Below, piece after piece: positions 1 through 5,926 of a DNA stretch of 14,655 nt. The stretch comes from DATDOR01 sp035512695. GTDB lineage: Bacteria; Chloroflexota; Anaerolineae; Anaerolineales; JABWBV01. Both the position numbers and the translations under genes were made by a program. The notes under the pieces are model-generated. The model was not told where the DNA came from. It made no database searches and saw only the letters and a program-made list of their open reading frames with translations. Position 1 is the stretch's first letter, and the number at the start of each line of letters is the position of its first letter. Location of the stretch: the NCBI GenBank assembly GCA_035512695.1, contig DATKDL010000103.1, positions 1 to 14,655 of the forward strand, given 5' to 3'.

Positions 1-89
1 AACGTGCAACGTGCAAGGTGTTGCAGGCCTGATCGCAATGTGGTTTGATGATTCGTTGCACGTTGCACGTTGCACGTTGCACGTTGCAC
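1..89. repeat. Inverted array of a 7-bp unit upstream of tmk
   Basis: Five exact tandem copies of CGTTGCA run from 54 to 88. The reverse-complement unit TGCAACG appears at the left edge (about 1-16), with a degenerate remnant to 25. The two blocks face each other around a non-repetitive core (about 26-53). The left block is cut by the window edge, so its copy number is unknown. The array ends 11 bp before the tmk start codon and occupies the place where a ribosome binding site would be expected; I see no Shine-Dalgarno or clear -10 box here. Its role is unknown. The layout resembles the 8-bp array upstream of hom. Confidence 0.85.
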
Positions 90-99
90 TACTTCACCC

Positions 100-711
100 A
101 TGTTTATCACACTCGAAGGCCCCGACGGCAGCGGGAAGACGACACAGATGAAAGCCCTGGCGGAGGCGCTGCGGGAGCGGGGGCGCGCCGTATATACGAC
201 CCGGGAGCCGGGTGGGACGGGGATCGGGGACCAGATCCGGCGGGTGCTGTTGGACCTGGCGAACGAGGGGATGGTCGCCCGGACCGAGATCCTCCTGTTT
301 CTGGCCTCCCGGGCGCAGCACACCGAGGAGGTCATCCGGCCCCGGCTGGCAGCGGGGGAGATCGTGATCTGCGACCGCTACCGTGATTCGACCGTCGCTT
401 ACCAGGGCTATGGCCGAGGCGTCGACATTCAAACGCTGCACAAATTGAACGATTTTGCGACGGGCGGGCTGCTGCCGGACCTGACGATCCTGCTCGACGT
501 CAGCGCCGAGACCGGGCTGGCGCGCCGGGCGAGCGACGGGAGCTGGAACCGGCTGGACGCCGACGCGGTCGACTTCCACCGCCGGGTGCAGGCCGGGTAC
601 CACGCCATGGCGGAGGCCGAGCCGGAGCGGTGGCGGGTTGTGGATGCGAACCGGGAGGTTGAGGGGGTACAGGCTGCGCTGATCGAAATCGTGACCGGGC
701 GCCTGGGATAG
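100..711 (+). CDS. tmk: Thymidylate kinase
   Basis: This 203-residue protein phosphorylates dTMP to dTDP with ATP in cytosolic dTTP synthesis. The family signatures are all visible: a P-loop GPDGSGKTT at residues 7-15, the TREPGGT segment near residue 37, the DRYRDST nucleotide-binding motif around residue 94, and an Arg-containing lid region (RRASDGSWNRLD) near residue 145. Length is normal for bacterial Tmk. I chose the ATG at 100 because the family begins a few residues before the conserved ITLEG strand; an upstream in-frame ATG at 70 lies inside the 7-bp repeat array and would add repeat-encoded residues. No clear ribosome binding site precedes it. The last codons are part of a 24-bp tandem duplication, and a bidirectional hairpin separates it from the convergent FmdB-type gene. 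Confidence 0.96.
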   Translation: MFITLEGPDGSGKTTQMKALAEALRERGRAVYTTREPGGTGIGDQIRRVLLDLANEGMVARTEILLFLASRAQHTEEVIRPRLAAGEIVICDRYRDSTVAYQGYGRGVDIQTLHKLNDFATGGLLPDLTILLDVSAETGLARRASDGSWNRLDADAVDFHRRVQAGYHAMAEAEPERWRVVDANREVEGVQAALIEIVTGRLG

Positions 712-746
712 ACGATAAAATTGGGCGCCTGGGATTGACGATAAAA
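697..746. repeat. 24-bp tandem duplication at the tmk 3' end
   Basis: The segment 697-720 is repeated at 723-746 with a single difference (23 of 24 identical; period 26 bp). The first copy contains the tmk stop codon TAG; in the second copy the same position reads TTG. The end of the second copy (CGATAAAA) forms the base of the adjoining hairpin. Confidence 0.9.
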
Positions 747-787
747 AGGGATCGGGCCGGCGCCGCCGGCCCGATCCCTTTTTATCG
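739..787. terminator. Bidirectional hairpin terminator between tmk and the FmdB-type gene
   Basis: There is a perfect 23-bp stem (739-761 with 765-787) closed by a three-base loop GCC. The stem base carries AAAAA on the left and TTTTT on the right, so either strand gives a GC-rich hairpin followed by a U-run. It lies between two convergent genes, as expected for a shared intrinsic terminator. Confidence 0.9.
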
Positions 788-789
788 GT

Positions 790-1194
790 TTAGAAATCCT
801 CCATATCCCCGCCCCCACCCATCTCGTCGGCCAGGTCGGGCATGGCGGCTTCGATGTCTTCGGGGGACTGGCCTTTCTCGAGCCGGTCGACGACCTCTTC
901 GAACTCTTCCCCCAGGTCTTCCCCCATCTCGGCGCTCATCTTGCGGATCAGGCGGCCCATGGCCTGCGGATCGTCCTCGAGGCCGTCGAGGGCGTCCGGG
1001 CTGGAGAACATCGAATCGAGGTCGTCCATACGGGCGTCCTCGGATTTGAGCATCCGGACGCGATCGATCAGGCGCTTGAGGTCGGCGCTTTCACAGTATG
1101 GGCAAACGATCTGGGTCGAGCCGTAATCTGCGTAGCTCATGAATTTGCGGAACTTCTTGCCGCAGTTCCGGCAGTGGTATCCGTAGCGGGGCAT
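790..1194 (-). CDS. FmdB-family zinc-ribbon protein
   Basis: A 134-residue protein. Its N-terminal 45 residues match the FmdB/CxxC-CxxC zinc-ribbon family: MPRYGYHCRNCGKKF followed by CPYC, giving two CXXC knuckles at about residues 9-12 and 32-35. The C-terminal two thirds is acidic and Met/Gly-rich, ending GGGGDMEDF, and is probably partly disordered. The family was named after a putative regulator in a formamidase operon, but its molecular role is poorly known; a nucleic-acid or chaperone-like adaptor role is possible. Start choice is supported by AGGAGG at about 1204-1209 on the minus strand and a TATAAT box further upstream (1224-1229). It is divergent from hom and convergent with tmk. 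Confidence 0.87.
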   Translation of the reverse strand: MPRYGYHCRNCGKKFRKFMSYADYGSTQIVCPYCESADLKRLIDRVRMLKSEDARMDDLDSMFSSPDALDGLEDDPQAMGRLIRKMSAEMGEDLGEEFEEVVDRLEKGQSPEDIEAAMPDLADEMGGGGDMEDF

Positions 1195-1223
1195 GCGAGG
1201 GACCTCCTGGTGGATTTTGGGGA

Positions 1224-1231
1224 ATTATAAT
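1224..1231. promoter_or_regulatory. Palindromic -10 region shared by the FmdB-type gene and hom
   Basis: ATTATAAT is self-complementary and so supplies a consensus TATAAT on both strands (1224-1229 minus, 1226-1231 plus). It sits in the divergent gap. Minus-strand initiation would give a short leader with AGGAGG for the FmdB-type gene; plus-strand initiation near 1238 would give hom an approximately 90-nt leader containing the 8-bp repeat array. I see no strong -35 hexamers. Confidence 0.55.
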
Positions 1232-1238
1232 GGAGTCA

Positions 1239-1317
1239 GCGAATGGGCGAATGGGCGAATGGGCGAATGGGCGAGGATACGCTTTCTCGCCCACTCGCCC
1301 ACTCGCCCACTCGCTCA
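1239..1317. repeat. Inverted array of an 8-bp unit in the hom leader
   Basis: Four exact copies of GCGAATGG (1239-1270) are followed by a 15-bp core and then by three exact copies of CTCGCCCA plus one variant CTCGCTCA (1286-1317). The right-hand unit is the reverse complement of TGGGCGAG, so the arms pair except for one fixed difference per unit (GCGAATGG on the left, GCGAGTGG equivalent on the right). The array ends 11 bp before the hom start, and GAGGT follows it as the ribosome binding site. Confidence 0.88.
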
Positions 1318-1328
1318 GATGAGGTCCC

Positions 1329-2351
1329 ATGAAAAAACACAACCTCGCCCTCCTCGGTTTCGGAAACGTCGGCCGTGCGCTGGCACGGCTGCTGCTGCGC
1401 AAGCGGGAAACGCTCGCGGCGGATTACGGGATTACATTCGCTTTTACGGGGATCGCCACAGGCAGCAAGGGCCGGGCGGTCGATCCTTCCGGGCTTGATA
1501 TCGAGCAAGCCCTGGCGCTGGTCGAGGCGGGGGAGCCGCTCGATTCGCTTTCCCGCAGCCCGATCGCCGACAACTTCGATTTCATCGCCCGGAGCGAGGC
1601 GCAGGTCCTGTTCGAGAACACGCCGGTGAACTATGCGACCGGCCAGCCGGCCGTCGACCACCTCCGGGCGGCGCTCCAAATGGGGATGCACGCGATCACG
1701 GCCAACAAGGGGCCGGTCGTCCACGCGCTGGACGAGCTGGAAGCGCTGGCTGCAGCGAGCGGGGTCCGGTTCTTTTACGAGGGCACGGTCATGGACGGGG
1801 CGCCGATCTTCTCGCTGTTCCGCGGGGCGCTGCCGGCCGTGGAAGTCAAGGCGATCAAGGGGGTGCTCAACTCGACCACCAACCTGATGTTGGATCGGAT
1901 GGAAGCGGGCGACACGTTCGAACAGGCCGTCGCCGCCGCGCAAGCGATCGGGGTGGCCGAGACCGACCCCAGTGGGGATATCGACGGCTGGGACGCGGCG
2001 ATCAAGATCGCGGCGCTGGCCTCCGTCCTGATGCGGTCCCGGCTCACGCCGGCCGACGTCGACCGGGAGGGGATCCGCGGGATTGGCCCCGACGAGATCG
2101 CCCGGGCAAAGGCGGCGGGGAAGCGCTGGAAGCTGGTCTGTACGGCCGAGCGGGAGGGGGACGGAGTCCGGGCGCGGGTCGCGCCGGAATTGGTGGGGGT
2201 CGGTTCGCCGATGTACGGCGTGACCGGGACGACGTCGATCATCCAGTTCGAGACGGACGTGCTGGGACGCTTATCGATCGTGGAAGAGGACCCGGGGGTG
2301 GAGACGACGGCGTACGGGCTGCTGGCGGATTTTATAAACGCCGTGAAATAA
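1329..2351 (+). CDS. hom: Homoserine dehydrogenase (no ACT domain)
   Basis: A 340-residue enzyme that reduces aspartate semialdehyde to homoserine with NAD(P)H, the branch point toward threonine and methionine. The N-terminal Rossmann motif is GFGNVGRA (residues 10-17). The catalytic domain shows ITANKGP (Lys127), NSTTN (181-185) and ETDPSGDIDGWDAAIK, giving Glu211, Asp222 and Lys226. These match yeast Hom6 Lys117, Glu208, Asp219 and Lys223 in order and in the Glu-Asp-Lys spacing. The usual C-terminal ACT regulatory domain is absent, so the protein is about 90 residues shorter than the common roughly 430-residue form and is unlikely to be threonine-inhibited by that route. The ATG is preceded by GAGGT at suitable spacing. 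No other pathway genes are adjacent; the 3' end lies inside a hairpin shared with the convergent redoxin gene. Confidence 0.94.
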   Translation: MKKHNLALLGFGNVGRALARLLLRKRETLAADYGITFAFTGIATGSKGRAVDPSGLDIEQALALVEAGEPLDSLSRSPIADNFDFIARSEAQVLFENTPVNYATGQPAVDHLRAALQMGMHAITANKGPVVHALDELEALAAASGVRFFYEGTVMDGAPIFSLFRGALPAVEVKAIKGVLNSTTNLMLDRMEAGDTFEQAVAAAQAIGVAETDPSGDIDGWDAAIKIAALASVLMRSRLTPADVDREGIRGIGPDEIARAKAAGKRWKLVCTAEREGDGVRARVAPELVGVGSPMYGVTGTTSIIQFETDVLGRLSIVEEDPGVETTAYGLLADFINAVK

Positions 2352-2395
2352 CCGGCAGGCCCGGCTTTGCCGGGCCTGCCGGTTATTTCACGGCG
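2339..2395. terminator. Bidirectional hairpin overlapping both gene ends (hom and redoxin)
   Basis: A perfect 27-bp stem (2339-2365 with 2369-2395) with loop TTT. Both stop codons (hom TAA at 2349-2351, redoxin TGA from 2388) and the last sense codons of both genes lie inside the stem, so the palindrome is partly protein-coding on each side. Confidence 0.9.
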
Positions 2396-2912
2396 AAAAA
2401 TACACGATCGTGCACCCGTACGCCGGTGCACTCCCCACCTCCGGCGTTTTCCCCGCCAGCACGGCATCCACCGCTTCTTTCAGGAGATGCCGGGTCGGCT
2501 CCGTCTGCTGGAAGGTGACGTCGTCCAGGGCTCCCACGTATTGCAGCACCCCGCCCGGATCGACGACGAAAAAGTGCGGTGTCATCTCGGCGCCGTACAG
2601 ATCGGTCACCTCCCGCTCCGGGTCGTGCAGGACCAGGGGCAGGCCCCGCTTCTCCGCCTCCGCACGCAGCTGCTCGACGCCCTCGTTCGCGTTCGGCGCA
2701 ATCGAGATCCACTCGACCTGCCCGCCCCATTCCGCCCGCCACCCGGCCAGCGCCGCATCCGCCCGCTCAGACCACTCGCACTCGGCCGACCAGAAATTCA
2801 GGATGACGACCCGGCCGTGGTAGTGGCTGAGGGCATGCGGGTGGCCGTTCAGGTCGCGGAGCAGAAACTCGGGAGCAGGAGCGCCGGGCTGGGGAGATTG
2901 GTCGTGGGACAT
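2388..2912 (-). CDS. Thioredoxin-fold redoxin (AhpC/TSA-like)
   Basis: A 174-residue predicted cytosolic protein with a redoxin fold. GAPAPEFLLRDLNG near residue 10 is the typical opening, VVILNFWSAECEWS (35-48) holds the active-site Cys45 in a CXXS rather than CXXC context, and TPHFFVVD (111-118) supplies the cis-Pro. A second Cys (167) sits in the C-terminal YGCTIVY, a motif seen in this redoxin group. A thiol peroxidase or disulfide-reductase-like role is likely, but the substrate cannot be read from the sequence. No signal peptide is seen. The start is the ATG at 2912, preceded closely by a consensus TATAAT, so the mRNA is probably leaderless or nearly so. Confidence 0.85.
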   Translation of the reverse strand: MSHDQSPQPGAPAPEFLLRDLNGHPHALSHYHGRVVILNFWSAECEWSERADAALAGWRAEWGGQVEWISIAPNANEGVEQLRAEAEKRGLPLVLHDPEREVTDLYGAEMTPHFFVVDPGGVLQYVGALDDVTFQQTEPTRHLLKEAVDAVLAGKTPEVGSAPAYGCTIVYFSP

Positions 2913-2920
2913 GGTAGTAG

Positions 2921-2926
2921 ATTATA
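2921..2926 (-). promoter_or_regulatory. -10 box of the redoxin gene
   Basis: On the minus strand a perfect TATAAT ends 8 nt before the ATG. With a normal 6-8 nt discriminator, transcription would start within a couple of bases of the start codon, and no Shine-Dalgarno is present, which suggests a leaderless mRNA. No clear -35 is seen; that region is occupied by the neighbouring hairpin. Confidence 0.6.
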
Positions 2927-2929
2927 ACG

Positions 2930-2980
2930 GCCAAAAAGAAGGGCAGCCCGAGCGAAGCTCGGGCTGCCCTTCTTTTTGGC
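2930..2980 (-). terminator. Hairpin terminator of the TolB-like gene
   Basis: A perfect 24-bp stem (2930-2953 with 2957-2980) with loop GAA, starting 3 bp after the stop codon of the TolB-like gene. In minus-strand RNA the descending arm contains a U5 run. It also abuts the promoter of the downstream redoxin gene, insulating it from read-through. Confidence 0.85.
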
Positions 2981-2982
2981 AA

Positions 2983-4329
2983 TCAAGGGATCCAAAGAGG
3001 CGCAAAGCCCCCAATCACCAACCTCACCGCCTCTCCTCCCTCCAAATTGATGATCCAGATCTCCGGCGGTTCGTTCAGGTCGGCCTGGTTGGAGCGGACG
3101 AAGGCGATCCGGGCCCCGTCCGGACGCCAGGCCAGGGCGGTGTGGTGGTACAGCCCGGCGGCGGTCAGCGGGCGGGCGTCCGAACCGTCCGGTGCCATGA
3201 CCCAGAGCTGGCGGCCCGGCGTCCAGCGCTCCGGGGCGAGCGACCGGCGGGTGAAAGCGATCAGCCCCCCGTCCGGGGAGACGGCCGGGGCGTAGTCGTC
3301 CGCCAGCGGATCCAGGGTCACATCGACCGGCGCGCCGGCCGCTCCCAGCCCGCCCAATGGGTAAATCGTCAGATGGCTGGCGAAGGATGTGGCGCCGAGG
3401 GCGGTGATCGCCGGCGCCAGAAAGTAGCTCCCGTCGTGCGCCCAGCCGGCCGGTTCGCCGGTGATGTTCGGGAACATCTCGAGCACTTCCGTCTCCGGAT
3501 CGTAGACAAAATAGGCCTCCGCCGCCGGATCGTAGCCCAGCAGCAGCCCGTTCGGAGACCAGACCGGGAAGCGGCCGGGGCCCACGAGCCGGCGGTCGCC
3601 GTCCGCCTCCAGCAGGTAAATCTCTCCCGAGGTGACGGTCTCATAGGCGATCAGGTTCCCGGACGGGTCGGCCTGCGGGCTGCTGCACAGGACCGGGCCG
3701 CAGTCCAGGAGAATGACGATCTCGCGGGTCAGCAGGTCAAGCTCGGCGAGGTCGGCGCCGGCGCGGGTGTTGGATAGGCTGAGCAGGATCGAGAGTCCGT
3801 CGGGGTGCAGGCTGTAGTCCAGGACGCCGAAATCGCTCTCGGTCAGCCGGGTCACCTCGCCGCCATCAGGGTCAAGCGCGTAAAGATCGGAGTCGGTGTG
3901 CTCGGGGTCTCCGGCAGGCCAGAGATAGGCCAGCAGCGTCGGGGCGGTGCGGAAGGACCAGGTGTACGGGTTGGGCAGCCTGAGACCGGAGGCGGCGCGC
4001 GCCTCCGCGGTCAGCGTGACGGTGACGGTTGAACCGGACGGCCAGGGACGGTCGGGGGTGAAGGTCAGGACGTTCTCGTCCCAGGCGAAGGTCCCGGTCC
4101 GGTCGGGCCGGCTGACCAGGGCGGCGGCGACGGCGGCCTGGTTCATCGGCCGGTCGAATGTGATCGTGAGGGGCGCCGGGGCCGGGACGGGGAAGGTCTC
4201 CGGGCTGGGGAAAACGCCGGCGACGTTGGGGCGACCGGAGGAGACGAGGGCCCAGAGCGCGGCGGTGAGGAGGACGGCGCCGAGGACGATCCAGAGGGGG
4301 CGCCGGGAAGGGCGGCGGCGGAAGCGCAT
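2983..4329 (-). CDS. Membrane-anchored Ig-like plus TolB-type beta-propeller protein
   Basis: A 448-residue protein. Residues 1-11 are Arg-rich and are followed by one hydrophobic segment (about 12-32), suggesting an uncleaved anchor or signal with the rest outside the cell. Residues 45-128 look like a bacterial Ig-like (Big_5/SbsA type) domain: FPVPAPAPLTITFDRPMN, then WSFRTAP at the end. From about 130 to the C terminus come repeated TolB/PD40-like blades, recognisable from SPDGGLIAFTR, RPDGARIAFVRS, WSPNGLLLGYD and DGSDARPL. Such propellers usually bind proteins or ligands; no catalytic residues are apparent and no tol-pal genes are nearby. The ATG at 4329 follows a TAAAAT box with no ribosome binding site, implying a leaderless mRNA. 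It is divergent from the UPF0104 gene across a shared palindromic promoter. Confidence 0.8.
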   Translation of the reverse strand: MRFRRRPSRRPLWIVLGAVLLTAALWALVSSGRPNVAGVFPSPETFPVPAPAPLTITFDRPMNQAAVAAALVSRPDRTGTFAWDENVLTFTPDRPWPSGSTVTVTLTAEARAASGLRLPNPYTWSFRTAPTLLAYLWPAGDPEHTDSDLYALDPDGGEVTRLTESDFGVLDYSLHPDGLSILLSLSNTRAGADLAELDLLTREIVILLDCGPVLCSSPQADPSGNLIAYETVTSGEIYLLEADGDRRLVGPGRFPVWSPNGLLLGYDPAAEAYFVYDPETEVLEMFPNITGEPAGWAHDGSYFLAPAITALGATSFASHLTIYPLGGLGAAGAPVDVTLDPLADDYAPAVSPDGGLIAFTRRSLAPERWTPGRQLWVMAPDGSDARPLTAAGLYHHTALAWRPDGARIAFVRSNQADLNEPPEIWIINLEGGEAVRLVIGGFAPLWIP

Positions 4330-4335
4330 ATGGAT

Positions 4336-4412
4336 ATTTTACCTTTGGCGAACACCAGGTGAACGATGGGGCTTTGCACCGTCGTTCACCTGGTGTTCGC
4401 CAATGGTACAAT
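4336..4412. promoter_or_regulatory. Mirrored divergent promoter palindrome
   Basis: The arms 4336-4366 and 4382-4412 are reverse complements at 29 of 31 positions; the inner 22 bp (4345-4366 with 4382-4403) are perfect. Each outer end carries a -10 box: TAAAAT on the minus strand (4336-4341) and TACAAT on the plus strand (4407-4412), the latter with an extended TGN. Both predicted start sites fall at or within 2 nt of the start codons of the flanking genes (ATG 4329 minus, ATG 4421 plus). Each arm also contains a small dyad, CACCAGGTG/CACCTGGTG, placed between the -35 and -10 regions like an operator. Confidence 0.72.
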
Positions 4413-4420
4413 CCCCCGCC

Positions 4421-5458
4421 ATGAAAAGCTGGAAGTTCTGGCTCGGCGTTGCGATCAGCGCACTGTTCCTGTGGCTTGCGCTGCGCGGGCTGGGTCTCGA
4501 TGATATCGGTGCGGCCCTCGCGGATGCGAACCTGTGGTGGCTGCTCCCGGGGATCGCCGTCTACTTTGTCGGGGTCTGGGCCAGGGCCTGGCGCTGGCAC
4601 TACCTTTTAGGGCCGGTCAAGGCCATCCCGATCCGGGCGATGTTCCCCGTCGTGGCGATCGGGTACATGGGCAACAATATCTACCCGGCGCGGGCGGGAG
4701 AGGTCCTGCGAGCCGTCGTGCTCAAGCGGCGGGAGGGTGTCCCGATCTCCGCCTCGCTGGCGACGATCATCGTCGAGCGCATCTTCGACGGGGTCGTCAT
4801 GCTGGCGTTCGTCTTCCTGAACCTGCCGCGCCTGGCCGAGCTGACCGGCGACTCCGGCTTCCTGGGGAACATCCGGCAGGCGGCCGTATGGGGTGCGGCC
4901 GTCTTCGCCCTGGCGCTGGTGGTCTTTCTGCTTGCGGCCATGTTTCCCGGCTTTGCGGCCCGCGCCACCGACCGCTTGATCCTCCGCTGGTCTCCCGAGC
5001 GGCTCCGCCCGCGGCTGCTCGCGATCGCTGCCCGTTTCCTGGACGGCCTGGCCTCCCTGCGCTCGCCCGCCAGCGCCCTGATGATTTTTTTGAGTTCGGT
5101 CGTGATCTGGCTGCTCGAGACGGGCAAGTACTGGTTCGTCATGCACGCGTTCCCGTTCGAAGTCGATTTCTTCACCCTGATGCTGATGAACGGGATCGTC
5201 AACCTGGCGACGACGATCCCTTCCGCACCCGGCTATGTCGGCACCTTCGATGCACCCGGGATCGCCGTACTGGCCGCTGCGGGGGTCGACCGGGCCGTTG
5301 CGGCCGGGTACACGCTTGTCCTGCACGCCGCCTTATGGCTCCCGATCACGGTGCTGGGGGCTTATTACGCCCTGCGGGAAGGCGTCCGCTGGGAGGACGG
5401 GGTTCGGCGGCTGGAAGCAGCCCCGGAATCGGCGGAGACCCTGAACGATATCGGTTAG
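4421..5458 (+). CDS. UPF0104 / lysylphosphatidylglycerol-synthase-type integral membrane protein
   Basis: A 345-residue protein with about eight hydrophobic segments from residue 5 to about 320. It matches the flippase-like LPG_synthase_TM (UPF0104) family: NNIYPARAGEVLR (85-97), VERIFDGV (118-125) and PSAPGYVG (267-274) are the recurring motifs. The aminoacyl-transferase domain of true MprF proteins is absent, so it is the stand-alone membrane half, usually thought to act in lipid or polyprenyl-linked sugar handling; the substrate is unknown. The ATG at 4421 begins about 8 nt after an extended -10 TGGTACAAT and has no ribosome binding site, so leaderless translation is likely. The following small gene starts 34 bp downstream and may be co-transcribed. 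Confidence 0.85.
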   Translation: MKSWKFWLGVAISALFLWLALRGLGLDDIGAALADANLWWLLPGIAVYFVGVWARAWRWHYLLGPVKAIPIRAMFPVVAIGYMGNNIYPARAGEVLRAVVLKRREGVPISASLATIIVERIFDGVVMLAFVFLNLPRLAELTGDSGFLGNIRQAAVWGAAVFALALVVFLLAAMFPGFAARATDRLILRWSPERLRPRLLAIAARFLDGLASLRSPASALMIFLSSVVIWLLETGKYWFVMHAFPFEVDFFTLMLMNGIVNLATTIPSAPGYVGTFDAPGIAVLAAAGVDRAVAAGYTLVLHAALWLPITVLGAYYALREGVRWEDGVRRLEAAPESAETLNDIG

Positions 5459-5461
5459 AAT
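5456..5461 (+). promoter_or_regulatory. Possible -10 box overlapping the UPF0104 gene stop codon
   Basis: TAGAAT shares its first three bases with the stop codon of the UPF0104 gene and lies 31 bp upstream of the next start, with GAGGAG between as ribosome binding site. It could give the small His-rich gene its own transcript. The -35 is not evident. Confidence 0.35.
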
Positions 5462-5492
5462 CTGCCCAAACCGTTGCGAGGAGCCTCATCCG

Positions 5493-5798
5493 ATGAAACC
5501 AAATCTGTTCTTGTCGATACCCGGCGCCGAAGGCGAACCCCCCATGTTCGACCCGTTCCCCGGTGCGCTCGAGCCGGTCGCCGCCGTCTTCCTTGTCCTC
5601 CTGGTCGTCCTCGTCCTCTGGTGGCTGCTATCCTTCCAGGTCGGGCAGGTGGAACTCGTCGAAATCGGGCACGGTCATGACGATCATCACGACGGCGGGC
5701 ACGACGTCCATACGCCGGCGCTCGCCGTCGAGACGGTCGCGACCGCACCGGAATCCACGGTAAAAAATGACGAGATGTCCGCCGGCCGGGAGGCATGA
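5493..5798 (+). CDS. Small His-rich single-pass membrane protein, unknown function
   Basis: A 101-residue protein that I do not recognise. One strong hydrophobic segment (about 28-48, rich in Val and Leu and ending WWLLSF) is followed by a His/Asp-rich stretch at residues 60-73 containing six His (60, 62, 65, 66, 70, 73) and four Asp, and then by a tail without obvious structure. The His/Asp cluster could bind a divalent metal; that is inference. I chose the ATG at 5493 because GAGGAG lies about 9 bases upstream; an internal ATG at 5544 (MFDPFPG) is an alternative giving 84 residues. It is followed by a hairpin terminator at 5856. It may be expressed with the UPF0104 gene just upstream. Confidence 0.65.
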   Translation: MKPNLFLSIPGAEGEPPMFDPFPGALEPVAAVFLVLLVVLVLWWLLSFQVGQVELVEIGHGHDDHHDGGHDVHTPALAVETVATAPESTVKNDEMSAGREA

Positions 5799-5855
5799 GG
5801 ACCGCAGGTTTCGACAGGCGGCGCGGCGAATACCGGCCCTATGTGTAAAAAATGA

Positions 5856-5908
5856 GCGAAAATCCGGGCTGCGGGCGGGCTTCACTCGCCCGCAGCCCGG
5901 ATTTTCGC
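5856..5908 (+). terminator. Hairpin terminator after the His-rich gene
   Basis: A perfect 22-bp stem (5856-5877 with 5887-5908), extendable by a G-U and a G-C pair, with a short loop. It contains AAAA on the left arm and TTTT on the right arm near the base. It lies 57 bp after the stop of the His-rich gene and just upstream of the DnaA-box cluster. Confidence 0.78.
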
Positions 5909-5926
5909 CCCACAATTTTTATAACG

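Noticed and set aside
1230..1322. A 30-codon upstream ORF before hom considered as a threonine/methionine attenuation leader
   Set aside because: Its ATG overlaps the predicted -10 box, it has one Thr and no run of regulatory codons, and its sequence is simply the translated 8-bp array. No terminator/antiterminator pair follows.
3947..4420. A plus-strand frame extending the UPF0104 gene about 158 codons upstream
   Set aside because: It runs antisense through the TolB-like gene and through the palindromic promoter. The membrane family starts at the Met at 4421, directly after a -10 box.
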